Below, in pieces: positions 1-7,278 of a DNA stretch of 64,000 bases. Position numbers and translations under genes: made by a program. The stretch lies in NCBI RefSeq assembly GCF_003002815.1, contig NZ_PVTF01000003.1, forward strand, positions 620,001 to 684,000. The letters are read 5' to 3'. This stretch comes from Umezawaea tangerina. Lineage in GTDB: Bacteria > Actinomycetota > Actinomycetes > Mycobacteriales > Pseudonocardiaceae. The notes beneath the pieces are model-generated. The model saw nothing but the letters and a program-made list of their open reading frames with translations. It was not told the DNA's origin and did not search any database. How positions within the stretch are numbered: the first letter of the stretch is position 1; every line of letters begins with the position of its first letter.

Positions 1-582
1 GCGTCGATCGTGACGGAGCGGGAGACGATCCGGCTGGCGCTGGTGGCCGCGTTGCAGTACCTGCCGCCGCGGCAGCGGGCCGTGCTGATCCTGCGCGACG
101 TCCTGAGGTGGAGCGCCAAGGAGGTCGCCGAGCTGCTGGACACCTCGACCCCGGCGGTCAACAGCATCCTGCAACGAGCCCGCGCCCAGCTCACGGAGGT
201 CACCGAGGACGCCGTGGTCGAGCCGTCGGACCACGACCAGCGCGAGCTGCTCGACCGGTACGCGACGGCGTTCGAGGCGAAGGACATCCCGGCGATCGTG
301 GGCCTGTTCACCGCCGACGTGGTGTGGGAGATGCCGCCGTTCAAGTCCTGGTACCGCGGCCCCGACGCCGTCGCCACCCACCTCGCGATCCGCTGCCCCG
401 GCGACATCCGCGTGGTCCCCACCCGCGCCAACGGCCAACCCGCCTTCGGCCTCTACATCGGGGGCGAGCCGTTCAACCTCCAGGTGCTCACGATCGGGGA
501 GAAGGGCATCTCGCACGTCGTCAACTTCCTGGACACCACGCTGTTCGACGTGTTCGGCCTGCCGGCCTCGGTCGCGCCGTGA
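1..582 (+). CDS. RNA polymerase sigma factor with SnoaL-like C-terminal domain, 3' part
   Basis: The reading frame is open from the first base, so the 5' end lies outside the window. The visible part starts in sigma region 4: a helix-turn-helix around AKEVAELLDTSTPAVNS should contact the -35 element. After a linker comes about 115 residues resembling a SnoaL/NTF2-like fold (FTADVVWEMPPF, then HVVNFLDTTLF). This arrangement is known from ECF-type sigma factors of the SigG/SigJ (TIGR02960-like) group, where the C-terminal domain modulates activity and no separate anti-sigma factor is needed. The stop overlaps the next start (GTGA), so the two genes are probably cotranscribed. Confidence 0.85.
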   Translation, partial: ASIVTERETIRLALVAALQYLPPRQRAVLILRDVLRWSAKEVAELLDTSTPAVNSILQRARAQLTEVTEDAVVEPSDHDQRELLDRYATAFEAKDIPAIVGLFTADVVWEMPPFKSWYRGPDAVATHLAIRCPGDIRVVPTRANGQPAFGLYIGGEPFNLQVLTIGEKGISHVVNFLDTTLFDVFGLPASVAP

Positions 583-1112
583 GCCACGTCGGCCTGCTCG
601 AACGGGCCGTCACCTACACCCTGGGCTGCCTGCGGGCCGTCACCCCGGAGGCCCTGTCCCACCCGACCCCGTGCCACGATTGGGACCTGCGCGCCCTGCT
701 GTGGCACCTGGTCGACTCCCTGACCGCGCTGCACGAGGCCGCGGCCGACGGGCACGTCCCGCTCGACAGCGACCTCGCCACCCACGACGACCCGGTCACC
801 GCGGCCCGCGACCGGGCCCGCGACCTCCTCGGCGCCTGGACCGCCCAGGACGGCCGCGCGGTGTCCATCGGCGGCTGCCCGGTGACCACGGACATCGTGG
901 CGCGCGCCGGGGCGTTGGAGGTCGCCGTGCACGGGTGGGACGTCGCCCGCGCGTGCCACGACACCCGGCCGATCCCCCGAGCCCTAGCCGACGAGCTCTA
1001 CCCCGCGGCACTGCTGCTGGTCAGCGCCGCCGACCGCCCGGCCCGCTTCGCCCCACCGCTCACCCCGAAGACCCCGGACGACCGGCTGCTGGCCTACCTC
1101 GGCCGCGGCTAG
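579..1112 (+). CDS. TIGR03086-type metal-binding protein (DinB/maleylpyruvate isomerase-like)
   Basis: The product has 177 residues. The GTG start at 579 overlaps the stop of the sigma-factor gene. The N-terminal motif HPTPCHDWDLRALLWHLVDS is typical of the DinB-like four-helix bundles of the TIGR03086 and mycothiol-dependent maleylpyruvate isomerase families. A second histidine region (EVAVHGWDVARA) provides the usual remaining metal ligands. Many such proteins sit next to sigma factors with a SnoaL tail, as here. The substrate is unknown. The gene converges on rsgA and shares a terminator with it. Confidence 0.75.
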   Translation: MSHVGLLERAVTYTLGCLRAVTPEALSHPTPCHDWDLRALLWHLVDSLTALHEAAADGHVPLDSDLATHDDPVTAARDRARDLLGAWTAQDGRAVSIGGCPVTTDIVARAGALEVAVHGWDVARACHDTRPIPRALADELYPAALLLVSAADRPARFAPPLTPKTPDDRLLAYLGRG

Positions 1113-1148
1113 GGCGTGCACCGAAGTCCCGTTCGACGCACGCCCTAG
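1109..1148. terminator. bidirectional hairpin terminator
   Basis: CTAGGGCGTGC at 1109-1119 pairs perfectly with GCACGCCCTAG at 1138-1148 (11 bp). The hairpin contains the stop codons of both convergent flanking genes, so it can end transcription in both directions. Confidence 0.7.
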
Positions 1149-2158
1149 TCGGGGTGCTCCTCCAGCCCGGCCCGCGACGACAGCAGCCGCCGCAGCGAGT
1201 CCAACCGCCCCGCCGTGGCGGCGCCGGTCGTCACCAGCTCGTCCAGCATGCAGTCCGGGTCCTCGGGCGCCCCCAGGTGCCCGCAGCCCGACGGGCACTC
1301 CTCGGCCATCTCCCGCATGTCCGGGAACGCCGCCACGATGTCGTCCGGCGTGATGTGCGCCAGCCCGAACGACCGGATGCCCGGCGTGTCCACGGCCCAC
1401 CCGCCCTCGGGCAGCGGCAGGGCGACGGTCTGCGTGGACGTGTGCCGCCCCTTGCCGACCCCGCTCACCACTCCCACCGCCCGGTTCGCCCCCGGCACGA
1501 GCTGGTTGATCAGCGTGGACTTGCCGACGCCGGAGTGCCCGATCAGCGCCGACACCTTCGTCGCCAGCCGCTCCCGCAGCGCCTTCGGGTCCTCGTCGGA
1601 CCGCGTCACGACCACCACGAGGTCCAGCTCGGCGTACGCGGCGAGCAGCTCGTCCGGACTTGCCAGGTCCGCTTTCGTCAGGCACAGCACGGGAGTCAGC
1701 CCCCCCGCGTAGGACGCGACCAGGCAGCGGTCGATGAAACCGGTGCGCGGCAACGGGTCCGCGAGCGCCGTGACGATGACCAGCTGCTCGGCGTTGGCGA
1801 CCACCACCCGTTCGAACGGGTCCGTGTCGTCGGCGGTGCGGCGCAGCACGGACGCGCGGTCGGCGACCTTCACGATGCGCGCCAACGTGTCCGGCTGCCC
1901 GGACGCGTCGCCGACCAGCCCGACGCGGTCGCCCACGACGACCGGCGTGCGCCCCAGCTCCCGCGCCCGCATGGCGGTCACCAGCCGCTTCGGGTCGTCG
2001 TCCAGCGCGCACGTCCACCGGCCGCGGTCGACGCCGACGACCATCGCGGGCACGGCGTCCGCGTGCTCGGGACGGCGCTTGCTGCGCGGCCGGGTCCCCT
2101 TCCCCGGCCGCACCCGCACGTCGGACTCGTCGAGCTTGTGCCAGTCGCCACGGCTCAC
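1145..2158 (-). CDS. rsgA: ribosome small-subunit-dependent GTPase A
   Basis: The product has 337 residues and is a circularly permuted GTPase that acts in late 30S subunit maturation. Visible motifs in order are G4 (LTKAD), G1/P-loop (GHSGVGKST), G3 (DTPG) and the C-terminal zinc knuckle CPSGCGHLGAPEDPDC. A basic N-terminal segment precedes the OB-fold. The GTG start at 2158 lies one base after the aroA stop, so rsgA is probably translated from the aroA message. Longer reading upstream of this start would overlap aroA and shows no family similarity. The aroA-rsgA order is the same in mycobacteria. Confidence 0.93.
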   Translation of the reverse strand: MSRGDWHKLDESDVRVRPGKGTRPRSKRRPEHADAVPAMVVGVDRGRWTCALDDDPKRLVTAMRARELGRTPVVVGDRVGLVGDASGQPDTLARIVKVADRASVLRRTADDTDPFERVVVANAEQLVIVTALADPLPRTGFIDRCLVASYAGGLTPVLCLTKADLASPDELLAAYAELDLVVVVTRSDEDPKALRERLATKVSALIGHSGVGKSTLINQLVPGANRAVGVVSGVGKGRHTSTQTVALPLPEGGWAVDTPGIRSFGLAHITPDDIVAAFPDMREMAEECPSGCGHLGAPEDPDCMLDELVTTGAATAGRLDSLRRLLSSRAGLEEHPD

Positions 2159-2159
2159 G

Positions 2160-3425
2160 TCAGCTGACCTCGAGCATCGTTGCCCACATTCCTGGGAAGT
2201 CGGGGATCGTCTTGGTGGTGCAGCCGATGTCGTCGACCTCGACGCCCGGCACGACCAGGCCGATGATCGCACCCGCGGTCGCCATCCGGTGGTCGGCGTA
2301 GGCCCGCCACGGGCCGCCGCGCAGCGGCTTGGGGTCGATCACGAGACCGTCCTCGGTCTCCTCCGCCGCCCCGCCGAGACCGTTGATCTCGGCGACGAGC
2401 GCCGCGAGCCGGTCCGTCTCGTGGCCGCGGATGTGCGCGACGCCGCGGATGTGCGTCGGGCCGTCGGCCAGCGTCGCCAGCGCGGCGACGGTCGGGGTCA
2501 GCTCGCTCTCGTCGTGCAGGTCGATGTCCAGGCCCGCCAGGCGGTCCGGTCCGCGGACGGTCAGGCCGCGCTCGTCCAGCGACACCTCGCACCCCATCCT
2601 GGCCAGGATCTCGCCGACCGCGTCACCGGCCTGCGTCGTCTTCGTCGGCCACCCCGGCACGGTCACCTCGCCACCGGTCACGGCCGCCGCCGCGAGGAAC
2701 ACGGTGGCGTTGGACAGGTCCGGCTCCACGTGCCACTCGCGGCCGCGCACCGGGCCCGGCGCCACCCGCCAGGTGTCCGGCTCGGAGTCGTCCACCTCCA
2801 CGCCCGCCTCGCGCAGCACCTCGACGGTCATCGCGATGTGGGGGAGCGAGGGGACGGGCTTGCCGTCGTGCAGCACCCGCACGCCGTGCTCGTAGCGCGC
2901 GCCGGACAGCAGCAGCCCGGAGACGAACTGCGACGAGCCCGAGGCGTCGATCGTGACGTCGCCGCCGCGCAGCCCGCCGGTGCCGTTGAGCGTGAACGGC
3001 AGCCCGTCGCCGGTGATGTCCGCGCCCAGCGCGCGCAGCGCCTGGAGCACCGTGCCCATGGGGCGGGTGCGGGCGTGCGGGTCGCCGTCGAACCGGATCT
3101 CGCCGCTCGCCAGCGCCGCGGCGGGCGGCAGGAACCGCATCACCGTCCCCGCGAGACCGCAGTCCACGTCCGCCGGTCCGCGCAGCTCACCGGGGCTGAC
3201 CAGCCAGCTCCCGGCCGGGCCGTCGACGACGTCGACGCCGAGCGCCCGCAGCGCGTCGACCATCAGCGTGCTGTCCCGGCTGCGCAGCGGGGCGTGCAGG
3301 ACCGACGGGCCGTCGGCCAGCGCCGCGAGCAGCAGCAGGCGGTTGGTGATCGACTTGGAGCCGGGCACGGGTACCGTCGAGCGCACGGGGCCGTTGGCGG
3401 TGGGAGCGGACCACTGCTGAGTCAT
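2160..3425 (-). CDS. aroA: 3-phosphoshikimate 1-carboxyvinyltransferase (EPSP synthase)
   Basis: The product has 421 residues. It transfers the enolpyruvyl group of PEP to shikimate 3-phosphate, the sixth step of the shikimate pathway. Family motifs are the N-terminal [39 protein letters not shown], the active-site DESELTP, and DHRMATA near the C-terminus. The usual KESDR region reads GHETDR, a variant common in actinobacterial enzymes. I chose the ATG at 3425 (MTQQWSAP) because the family starts about 20 residues before GSKS. The gene diverges from the SRAP gene, with an 86-bp gap. Confidence 0.95.
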   Translation of the reverse strand: MTQQWSAPTANGPVRSTVPVPGSKSITNRLLLLAALADGPSVLHAPLRSRDSTLMVDALRALGVDVVDGPAGSWLVSPGELRGPADVDCGLAGTVMRFLPPAAALASGEIRFDGDPHARTRPMGTVLQALRALGADITGDGLPFTLNGTGGLRGGDVTIDASGSSQFVSGLLLSGARYEHGVRVLHDGKPVPSLPHIAMTVEVLREAGVEVDDSEPDTWRVAPGPVRGREWHVEPDLSNATVFLAAAAVTGGEVTVPGWPTKTTQAGDAVGEILARMGCEVSLDERGLTVRGPDRLAGLDIDLHDESELTPTVAALATLADGPTHIRGVAHIRGHETDRLAALVAEINGLGGAAEETEDGLVIDPKPLRGGPWRAYADHRMATAGAIIGLVVPGVEVDDIGCTTKTIPDFPGMWATMLEVS

Positions 3426-3511
3426 GGGTCGAATGATTCCGCATGAGGTGGTGGACGGGTCGCACCGGTGCTGACGACGTGCGACTATGGCCACCCCGGA
3501 GGTGATCTGGA

Positions 3512-4276
3512 GTGTGCGGTAGGTACGCCTCCACCAAGGACCCGGCGCTGCTGGCGGCGGAGTTCGACGCGGTGGACGCCACCGAGGGCGACGCGCCCGT
3601 CCCGGACTACAACATCGCGCCCACGAAGTCGGTGCTCGCGGTCGTCGAACGGCACCCGCGCGACGAGGAGGGCACGCCCGACCCGACCGTGACCGAGCGC
3701 AGCGTCCGCGTCATGAAGTGGGGCCTCGTCCCGCACTGGGCCAAGGACCTGTCCGGCGCCGCGAAGATGATCAACGCCCGGTCCGAGAGCGTGCTGGAGA
3801 AGCCGTCCTACCGCGACTCCGCCGCCAAGCGCCGCTGCATCATCCCGGCCGACGGCTGGTACGAGTGGCAGCCGGGCGAGGGCCGCAAGCAGCCGTTCTT
3901 CATCAACCCCAACGACGGCACCAGCCTCGCCATGGCGGGCATCTGGTCGGTGTGGTGGCAGAACGACGAGGAGCTGGGCCGCAAACCGGTCATCACCTGC
4001 GCCGTCCTCACCACCGACGCCATCGGCGAGATGGCCACCGTCCACCACCGCATGCCGCTGGTGCTGCCCCGCGACCGCTGGTCGGCCTGGCTGGACCCCG
4101 ACTCGTCCGACCCGTCGGCACTGCTCGCGCCGTCGCGGGAGGTCGTGGACGGGCTGGAGCTGCGCCCGGTGTCGATGGCGGTGAACAGCGTGAAGAACAA
4201 CAGCCCCGAGCTGATGGACCCGATCCCGCTGACCACGGCCGAGATGCCCGAACCCACCCTGTTCGAGCTGTCATGA
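3512..4276 (+). CDS. SRAP-domain abasic-site processing protein (YedK/HMCES family)
   Basis: The product has 254 residues. It starts with the conserved MCGRY, in which Cys2 becomes the N-terminal catalytic residue once Met is removed. YedK/HMCES proteins use it to crosslink to abasic sites in single-stranded DNA. Other family motifs are [33 protein letters not shown] and HHRMPLVL. The GTG at 3512 is the only start that puts Cys at position 2. The stop overlaps the start of the following hydrolase gene (ATGA). An equivalent gene beside aroA is remembered from mycobacteria. Confidence 0.92.
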   Translation: MCGRYASTKDPALLAAEFDAVDATEGDAPVPDYNIAPTKSVLAVVERHPRDEEGTPDPTVTERSVRVMKWGLVPHWAKDLSGAAKMINARSESVLEKPSYRDSAAKRRCIIPADGWYEWQPGEGRKQPFFINPNDGTSLAMAGIWSVWWQNDEELGRKPVITCAVLTTDAIGEMATVHHRMPLVLPRDRWSAWLDPDSSDPSALLAPSREVVDGLELRPVSMAVNSVKNNSPELMDPIPLTTAEMPEPTLFELS

Positions 4277-4887
4277 CCAGCACCCTCGTCGACACACCGC
4301 ACGGGCCCGCACGGGCCGAGCTGCACTGCGCCGCCGAGGGAAGAGCCGCCCTGCTGCTCGGCCACGGCGCCGGCGGCGGCATCGGCGCCCCCGACCTCGT
4401 CGCCGCCACCCGCGCGGCCGTCGAGGCGGGCGTCCACGTCGCCCTGGTCGAACAGCCCTACCGCGTCGCGGGCCGCCGCGCCCCCGCCCCCGCGCAGCAG
4501 CTGGACACCGCCTGGCTGGCCGTCGCCGAGGACCTGGGCGTGCGGTGGTTCGACGGGCTGCCACTGGTGTTCGGCGGCCGCTCCTCCGGCGCACGGGTCG
4601 CCTGCCGAACCTCCTCCGACGGCCAGGCCGTCGCCGTCCTCTGCCTCGCCTTCCCGGTCCACCCACCCGGCAAGCCGGAGAAGACCAGACAACCCGAACT
4701 GGCCGCCGTGGAAGTACCGACCCTCATCGTCCAAGGCCGCGCCGACCCGTTCGGCAGACCCGAGTCGGCCCACCACCGGGAGGTCGTCCTGCTCAAGGGC
4801 GACCACTCCCTCAAGGCCGACGTCGAAGGCCTGCACCGCACCGTCACCGACTGGCTCTCCCGCATCCTCCGCCCCCTCGAAGTCTGA
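4273..4887 (+). CDS. alpha/beta-hydrolase family protein (KANL3/Tex30-like)
   Basis: The product has 204 residues. It is translationally coupled to the SRAP gene by an ATGA overlap. The N-terminal LLLGHGAGGG, the nucleophile region FGGRSSGARVACR (GxSxG-like), the strand VPTLIVQGRADPFG and the final KGDHSLK give the order Ser, Asp, His of a compact hydrolase. The family includes dienelactone-hydrolase-like and KANL3/Tex30-type proteins of unknown substrate. The coupling with an abasic-site repair protein is noted, but no functional link is known to me. Confidence 0.8.
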   Translation: MTSTLVDTPHGPARAELHCAAEGRAALLLGHGAGGGIGAPDLVAATRAAVEAGVHVALVEQPYRVAGRRAPAPAQQLDTAWLAVAEDLGVRWFDGLPLVFGGRSSGARVACRTSSDGQAVAVLCLAFPVHPPGKPEKTRQPELAAVEVPTLIVQGRADPFGRPESAHHREVVLLKGDHSLKADVEGLHRTVTDWLSRILRPLEV

Positions 4888-4960
4888 GTACGACCGCCGG
4901 AGTCCTGGCACGACCGCCAGCGCCGGAAAAGCCCCGCCACCTGCGCCGATCCGGACCTAC

Positions 4961-5408
4961 CAGAATTGTCGGACCCCCTGCGTACTGTTCTGTTCGGGAG
5001 GTTCTCACGACAGGGCGACCCCTGCGAAGCACGCTTTCCGAGCGCCGAGCGCCGAGCGCCGAGCGCCGCAGTGGCCTGGGTCCTTCGGTGCAGCGGCACT
5101 GGCCCACGGGAGCTGGCGATGCCGACCGGGACATGCGCCAAACGGCTCGCCGCACCCGCCCAAGCAACTGCGCTGGCTCCTGAGCACCGCACCGCACCGC
5201 GCTGCACCGCACCTGACCGGGCCGCGCAGCGCTGGACCTGTCCGCGCCGGACCAGACCGCACGTCATGCCCGCCCCGCGCCGAGTCCCTGCACCCAACCT
5301 CACCCCAGCGGCCCCAGGCACACACACCTCACCGCAGGCTCCGCAGGGGTAACCCGACCGTGAGGCCCCCCGAACCGAACACTACCCACGGGGTCCGACA
5401 ATTCCGGG
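4961..5408. repeat. inverted repeat around a gene-less segment (possible decayed mobile gene)
   Basis: A segment at about 4961-5004 (core GAATTGTCGGACCCC, then TGTTCGG) recurs inverted at about 5364-5408. Over 37 aligned bases there are about six differences. The roughly 360 bp between the copies has no credible reading frame and holds short tandem repeats. Together with its flanks it fills the space between the hydrolase and ybaK 3' ends (4888-5419). I recall similar TCGGACCCC-containing stretches beside 13E12-type HNH genes in actinomycetes. That link is weak and untested. Confidence 0.6.
5040..5067. repeat. 7-bp tandem repeat, four units
   Basis: The unit GAGCGCC is repeated four times without change inside the gene-less segment 4961-5408. 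No coding role is visible. Confidence 0.85.
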
Positions 5409-5419
5409 GTTCGTGCAGC

Positions 5420-5896
5420 TCAAGCCGAGATCGGTGCCACCACGGCCCCGGTCAGCCGCACCAGGTCAGCGGGTGCGATCTCCACCTCCAGCCCTCGCCG
5501 CCCCGCGCTGCAGAACACCGTGTCGAACTCCGCGGCGGAAGCGTCGATCACCACCGGCAGCCGTTTCTTCTGGCCGAGTGGCGAGATTCCGCCGGCGACG
5601 TACCCGGTGGCCCGCTCGGCGGCCGCGACCTCGGCCATCTTCGCCTTCTTGCCCTTCAACGCCGCCGCGAGCGCCTTCAGGTCCAGCTGCCCCGTGACCG
5701 GGACCACACCGACGGCGAGGCTGCCGTCGAGGTCGACCACGAGGGTCTTGAACACCCGGCCGGGCACGAGTCCGAGTGCGGTGGCGGCCTCCGTCCCGTA
5801 CGACTCGTGGCGCGGGTCGTGGTCGTAGGAGTGCAGCTTGTGGGCCACGCGCTGCTTGTCCAGCAGGGCAGTGGCGGGGGTCCCGCGTCCGGCCAT
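5420..5896 (-). CDS. ybaK: Cys-tRNA(Pro)/aminoacyl-tRNA deacylase, YbaK/EbsC family
   Basis: The product has 158 residues and matches the single-domain YbaK size. These enzymes hydrolyse mischarged tRNA, classically Cys-tRNA(Pro), as free-standing editing factors. Visible features are the N-terminal [23 protein letters not shown], the conserved lysine in [18 protein letters not shown], and the glycine-rich [21 protein letters not shown]. The ATG at 5896 matches the family N-terminus; further upstream in this frame lies the sigH promoter region. The gene diverges from sigH. Confidence 0.9.
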   Translation of the reverse strand: MAGRGTPATALLDKQRVAHKLHSYDHDPRHESYGTEAATALGLVPGRVFKTLVVDLDGSLAVGVVPVTGQLDLKALAAALKGKKAKMAEVAAAERATGYVAGGISPLGQKKRLPVVIDASAAEFDTVFCSAGRRGLEVEIAPADLVRLTGAVVAPISA

Positions 5897-5915
5897 GGGG
5901 CGAACGATATCGGGG

Positions 5916-5941
5916 GGAATGTGCGGCGCGGGCACCGCGTT
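5916..5941 (+). promoter_or_regulatory. SigR/SigH-type autoregulatory promoter
   Basis: GGAAT at 5916-5920, an 18-base spacer, and GTT at 5939-5941 reproduce exactly the GGAAT-N18-GTT consensus of Streptomyces SigR and mycobacterial SigH promoters. It lies 149 bp upstream of the likely sigH start and points toward it, so SigH should activate its own transcription under thiol stress. Transcription would begin near 5948-5952, just upstream of an in-frame ATG at 5967. Confidence 0.8.
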
Positions 5942-6025
5942 TGGACCGTACGTGGTTACTGAGGTGATGGAGCAGCAGCTCAACAGGCGGCCGGTGGGCG
6001 GCCTGGCGGACGGCGTCCGCGTATT

Positions 6026-6041
6026 CTGGGACGCGTCCCAG
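6026..6041. repeat. 16-bp perfect palindrome in the sigH leader
   Basis: CTGGGACGCGTCCCAG is its own reverse complement. It lies between the alternative in-frame ATG at 5967 and the main GTG at 6090, so it could be an operator or could form an RNA hairpin affecting start choice. No known regulator is matched. Confidence 0.6.
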
Positions 6042-6089
6042 CCAGCAGTAGCCGTCGCGCCATCACCTGGTCGGCGGGAGAGGAGCGCG

Positions 6090-6722
6090 GTGCCCGCCAC
6101 CCGTTCGCAGGCCAACCCGACGGATGAGACACCCGCGGACCGCGCCGCTCGGTTCGAGCGCGACGCGATGCCGTTGCTGGACCAGCTGTACGCGGCTGCG
6201 CTCCGGATGACGCGCAACCCGGCCGACGCCGAGGACCTGGTCCAGGAGACCTACCTCAAGGCGTACGCCGCCTTCGCCTCGTTCTCGCAGGGCACGAACC
6301 TGAAGGCGTGGCTGTACCGCATCCTGACCAACACCTACATCAACGGCTACCGCAAGAAGCAGCGCCAGCCGCTCCAGCAGCCGACCGACGAGATCACCGA
6401 CTGGCAGCTGGCGAAGGCTGAGAGCCACACGTCGCGCGGTCTGCGGTCGGCTGAGGTCGAGGCGATGGACCTGCTGCCGGACAACGACGTGAAGGAAGCG
6501 CTGCAGCGGCTCCCCGAGGAGTTCCGCATCGCTGTGTACCTGGCCGACGTAGAGGGCTTCGCGTACAAGGAGATCGCCGAGATCATGGGCACCCCGATCG
6601 GCACCGTGATGTCCCGGCTGCACCGGGGCCGCCGACAGCTGCGCGACCAGCTGTCCGACGTCGCGCGCGAGCGCGGCTTCCTCCGCAACGGCCAGCCCGA
6701 AGAAGAGGTGGCGGGGCGATGA
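6090..6722 (+). CDS. sigH: ECF sigma factor SigH/SigR (thiol-oxidative and heat stress)
   Basis: The product has 210 residues from the GTG at 6090, which has a purine-rich GGGAGAGGAG just upstream. Region 2 ([33 protein letters not shown], written here only in part as [18 protein letters not shown]) and region 4 ([20 protein letters not shown]) closely match M. tuberculosis SigH and Streptomyces SigR as I recall them. The family controls thioredoxin and mycothiol genes and is held inactive by the next gene's product. The frame stays open upstream: an ATG at 5967 would add 41 residues, resembling the unstable longer SigR' isoform of Streptomyces. The stop overlaps the anti-sigma start (ATGA). 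Confidence 0.94.
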   Translation: MPATRSQANPTDETPADRAARFERDAMPLLDQLYAAALRMTRNPADAEDLVQETYLKAYAAFASFSQGTNLKAWLYRILTNTYINGYRKKQRQPLQQPTDEITDWQLAKAESHTSRGLRSAEVEAMDLLPDNDVKEALQRLPEEFRIAVYLADVEGFAYKEIAEIMGTPIGTVMSRLHRGRRQLRDQLSDVARERGFLRNGQPEEEVAGR

Positions 6723-7024
6723 ACTGCGGCGAACCCCACGACACGGACTGCTCCGAGGTCCTGTCCGAGGTGTGGCTCTTCCTGGACAAGGAGTGCGACG
6801 GGAAGCGCAAGGAGCTGCTCCAGCAGCACCTCGAGGAGTGCCACCCGTGCCTGGAGCAGTACGGCATCGAGGAGCACCTCAAGGCGCTGCTGGCCCGCAA
6901 GTGCGGCGGTGAGCACGCCCCCGAGCACCTCAAGGAGCGGCTGCGCGCCCGCATCCAGGAGACGCTGATCCAGCACGGCTCGGTCGAGGTGCGCACCACC
7001 ACGGTGCAGATCGTCGAGGAGTAG
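6719..7024 (+). CDS. rshA: zinc-binding redox-sensitive anti-sigma factor RshA/RsrA
   Basis: The product has 101 residues and is coupled to sigH by an ATGA overlap. It carries the ZAS-family motif H-x3-C-x2-C as HLEECHPC, plus N-terminal cysteines at positions 3 and 11 ([14 protein letters not shown]). In the family these hold zinc and form a disulfide on oxidation, releasing the sigma factor. The C-terminal half is charged and helical, ending in a short acidic tail. A strong hairpin follows, so sigH-rshA forms a two-gene unit. Confidence 0.93.
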   Translation: MNCGEPHDTDCSEVLSEVWLFLDKECDGKRKELLQQHLEECHPCLEQYGIEEHLKALLARKCGGEHAPEHLKERLRARIQETLIQHGSVEVRTTTVQIVEE

Positions 7025-7053
7025 CCCCAGCACCCGACGAAGGTCTTCCCACA

Positions 7054-7097
7054 GCGGAAGGGCCCCGGAGAGCACGTGCTCTCCGGGGCCCTTCCGC
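7054..7097. terminator. strong bidirectional hairpin terminator
   Basis: A perfect 44-base inverted repeat with 22-base arms starts GCGGAAGGGCCCCGGAGAGC and is symmetric about 7075/7076. It separates the convergent rshA and bL37 genes. Confidence 0.8.
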
Positions 7098-7107
7098 GTT
7101 GCCCTGA

Positions 7108-7182
7108 TCAGGCGTTGGGGCGCTTCCCGTGGTTAGCGCCACCCTTCTTGCGATCGCGGCGCTTGCGGGCACGCTTCGACAT
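7108..7182 (-). CDS. 50S ribosomal protein bL37, 24 residues
   Basis: The minus strand encodes a 24-residue peptide beginning MSKRARKRRDRKKGGANH and ending GKRPNA. It is very basic and matches the small actinobacterial ribosomal protein bL37 first modelled in mycobacterial ribosome structures. A good Shine-Dalgarno sequence (AAGGAGA) lies five bases upstream of the ATG. It sits between rshA and the PdtaS-like kinase gene, with the 44-base hairpin just downstream. It is short enough to be missed by most gene finders. Assignment is from remembered sequence similarity. Confidence 0.9.
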   Translation of the reverse strand: MSKRARKRRDRKKGGANHGKRPNA

Positions 7183-7278
7183 GGGTGTCTCCTTGAGCAT
7201 TGGTCATCAGGCTTCGCCCCAGTGTGACATGGTGGTGAGTGACGACTGCCGGCGGTCTGAACCGTGGTTGTATGACGC

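Noticed and set aside
1-582. Taking the first sigma-factor frame as a complete gene starting at the GTG at position 10.
   Set aside because: The frame is open to the window edge and sigma region 2 is missing, so the gene is truncated by the window.
671-2167. A 498-codon plus-strand frame spanning the TIGR03086-type and rsgA genes.
   Set aside because: It crosses a terminator and two well-supported genes; Arg/Pro-rich shadow.
4966-5352. Small open frames on both strands in the gene-less segment before ybaK.
   Set aside because: They consist of translated short tandem repeats, lack ribosome sites and have no family resemblance.
7054-7097. The 44-bp perfect palindrome as an insertion-sequence end.
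   Set aside because: No second copy or transposase is visible and its position between convergent gene ends fits a terminator.
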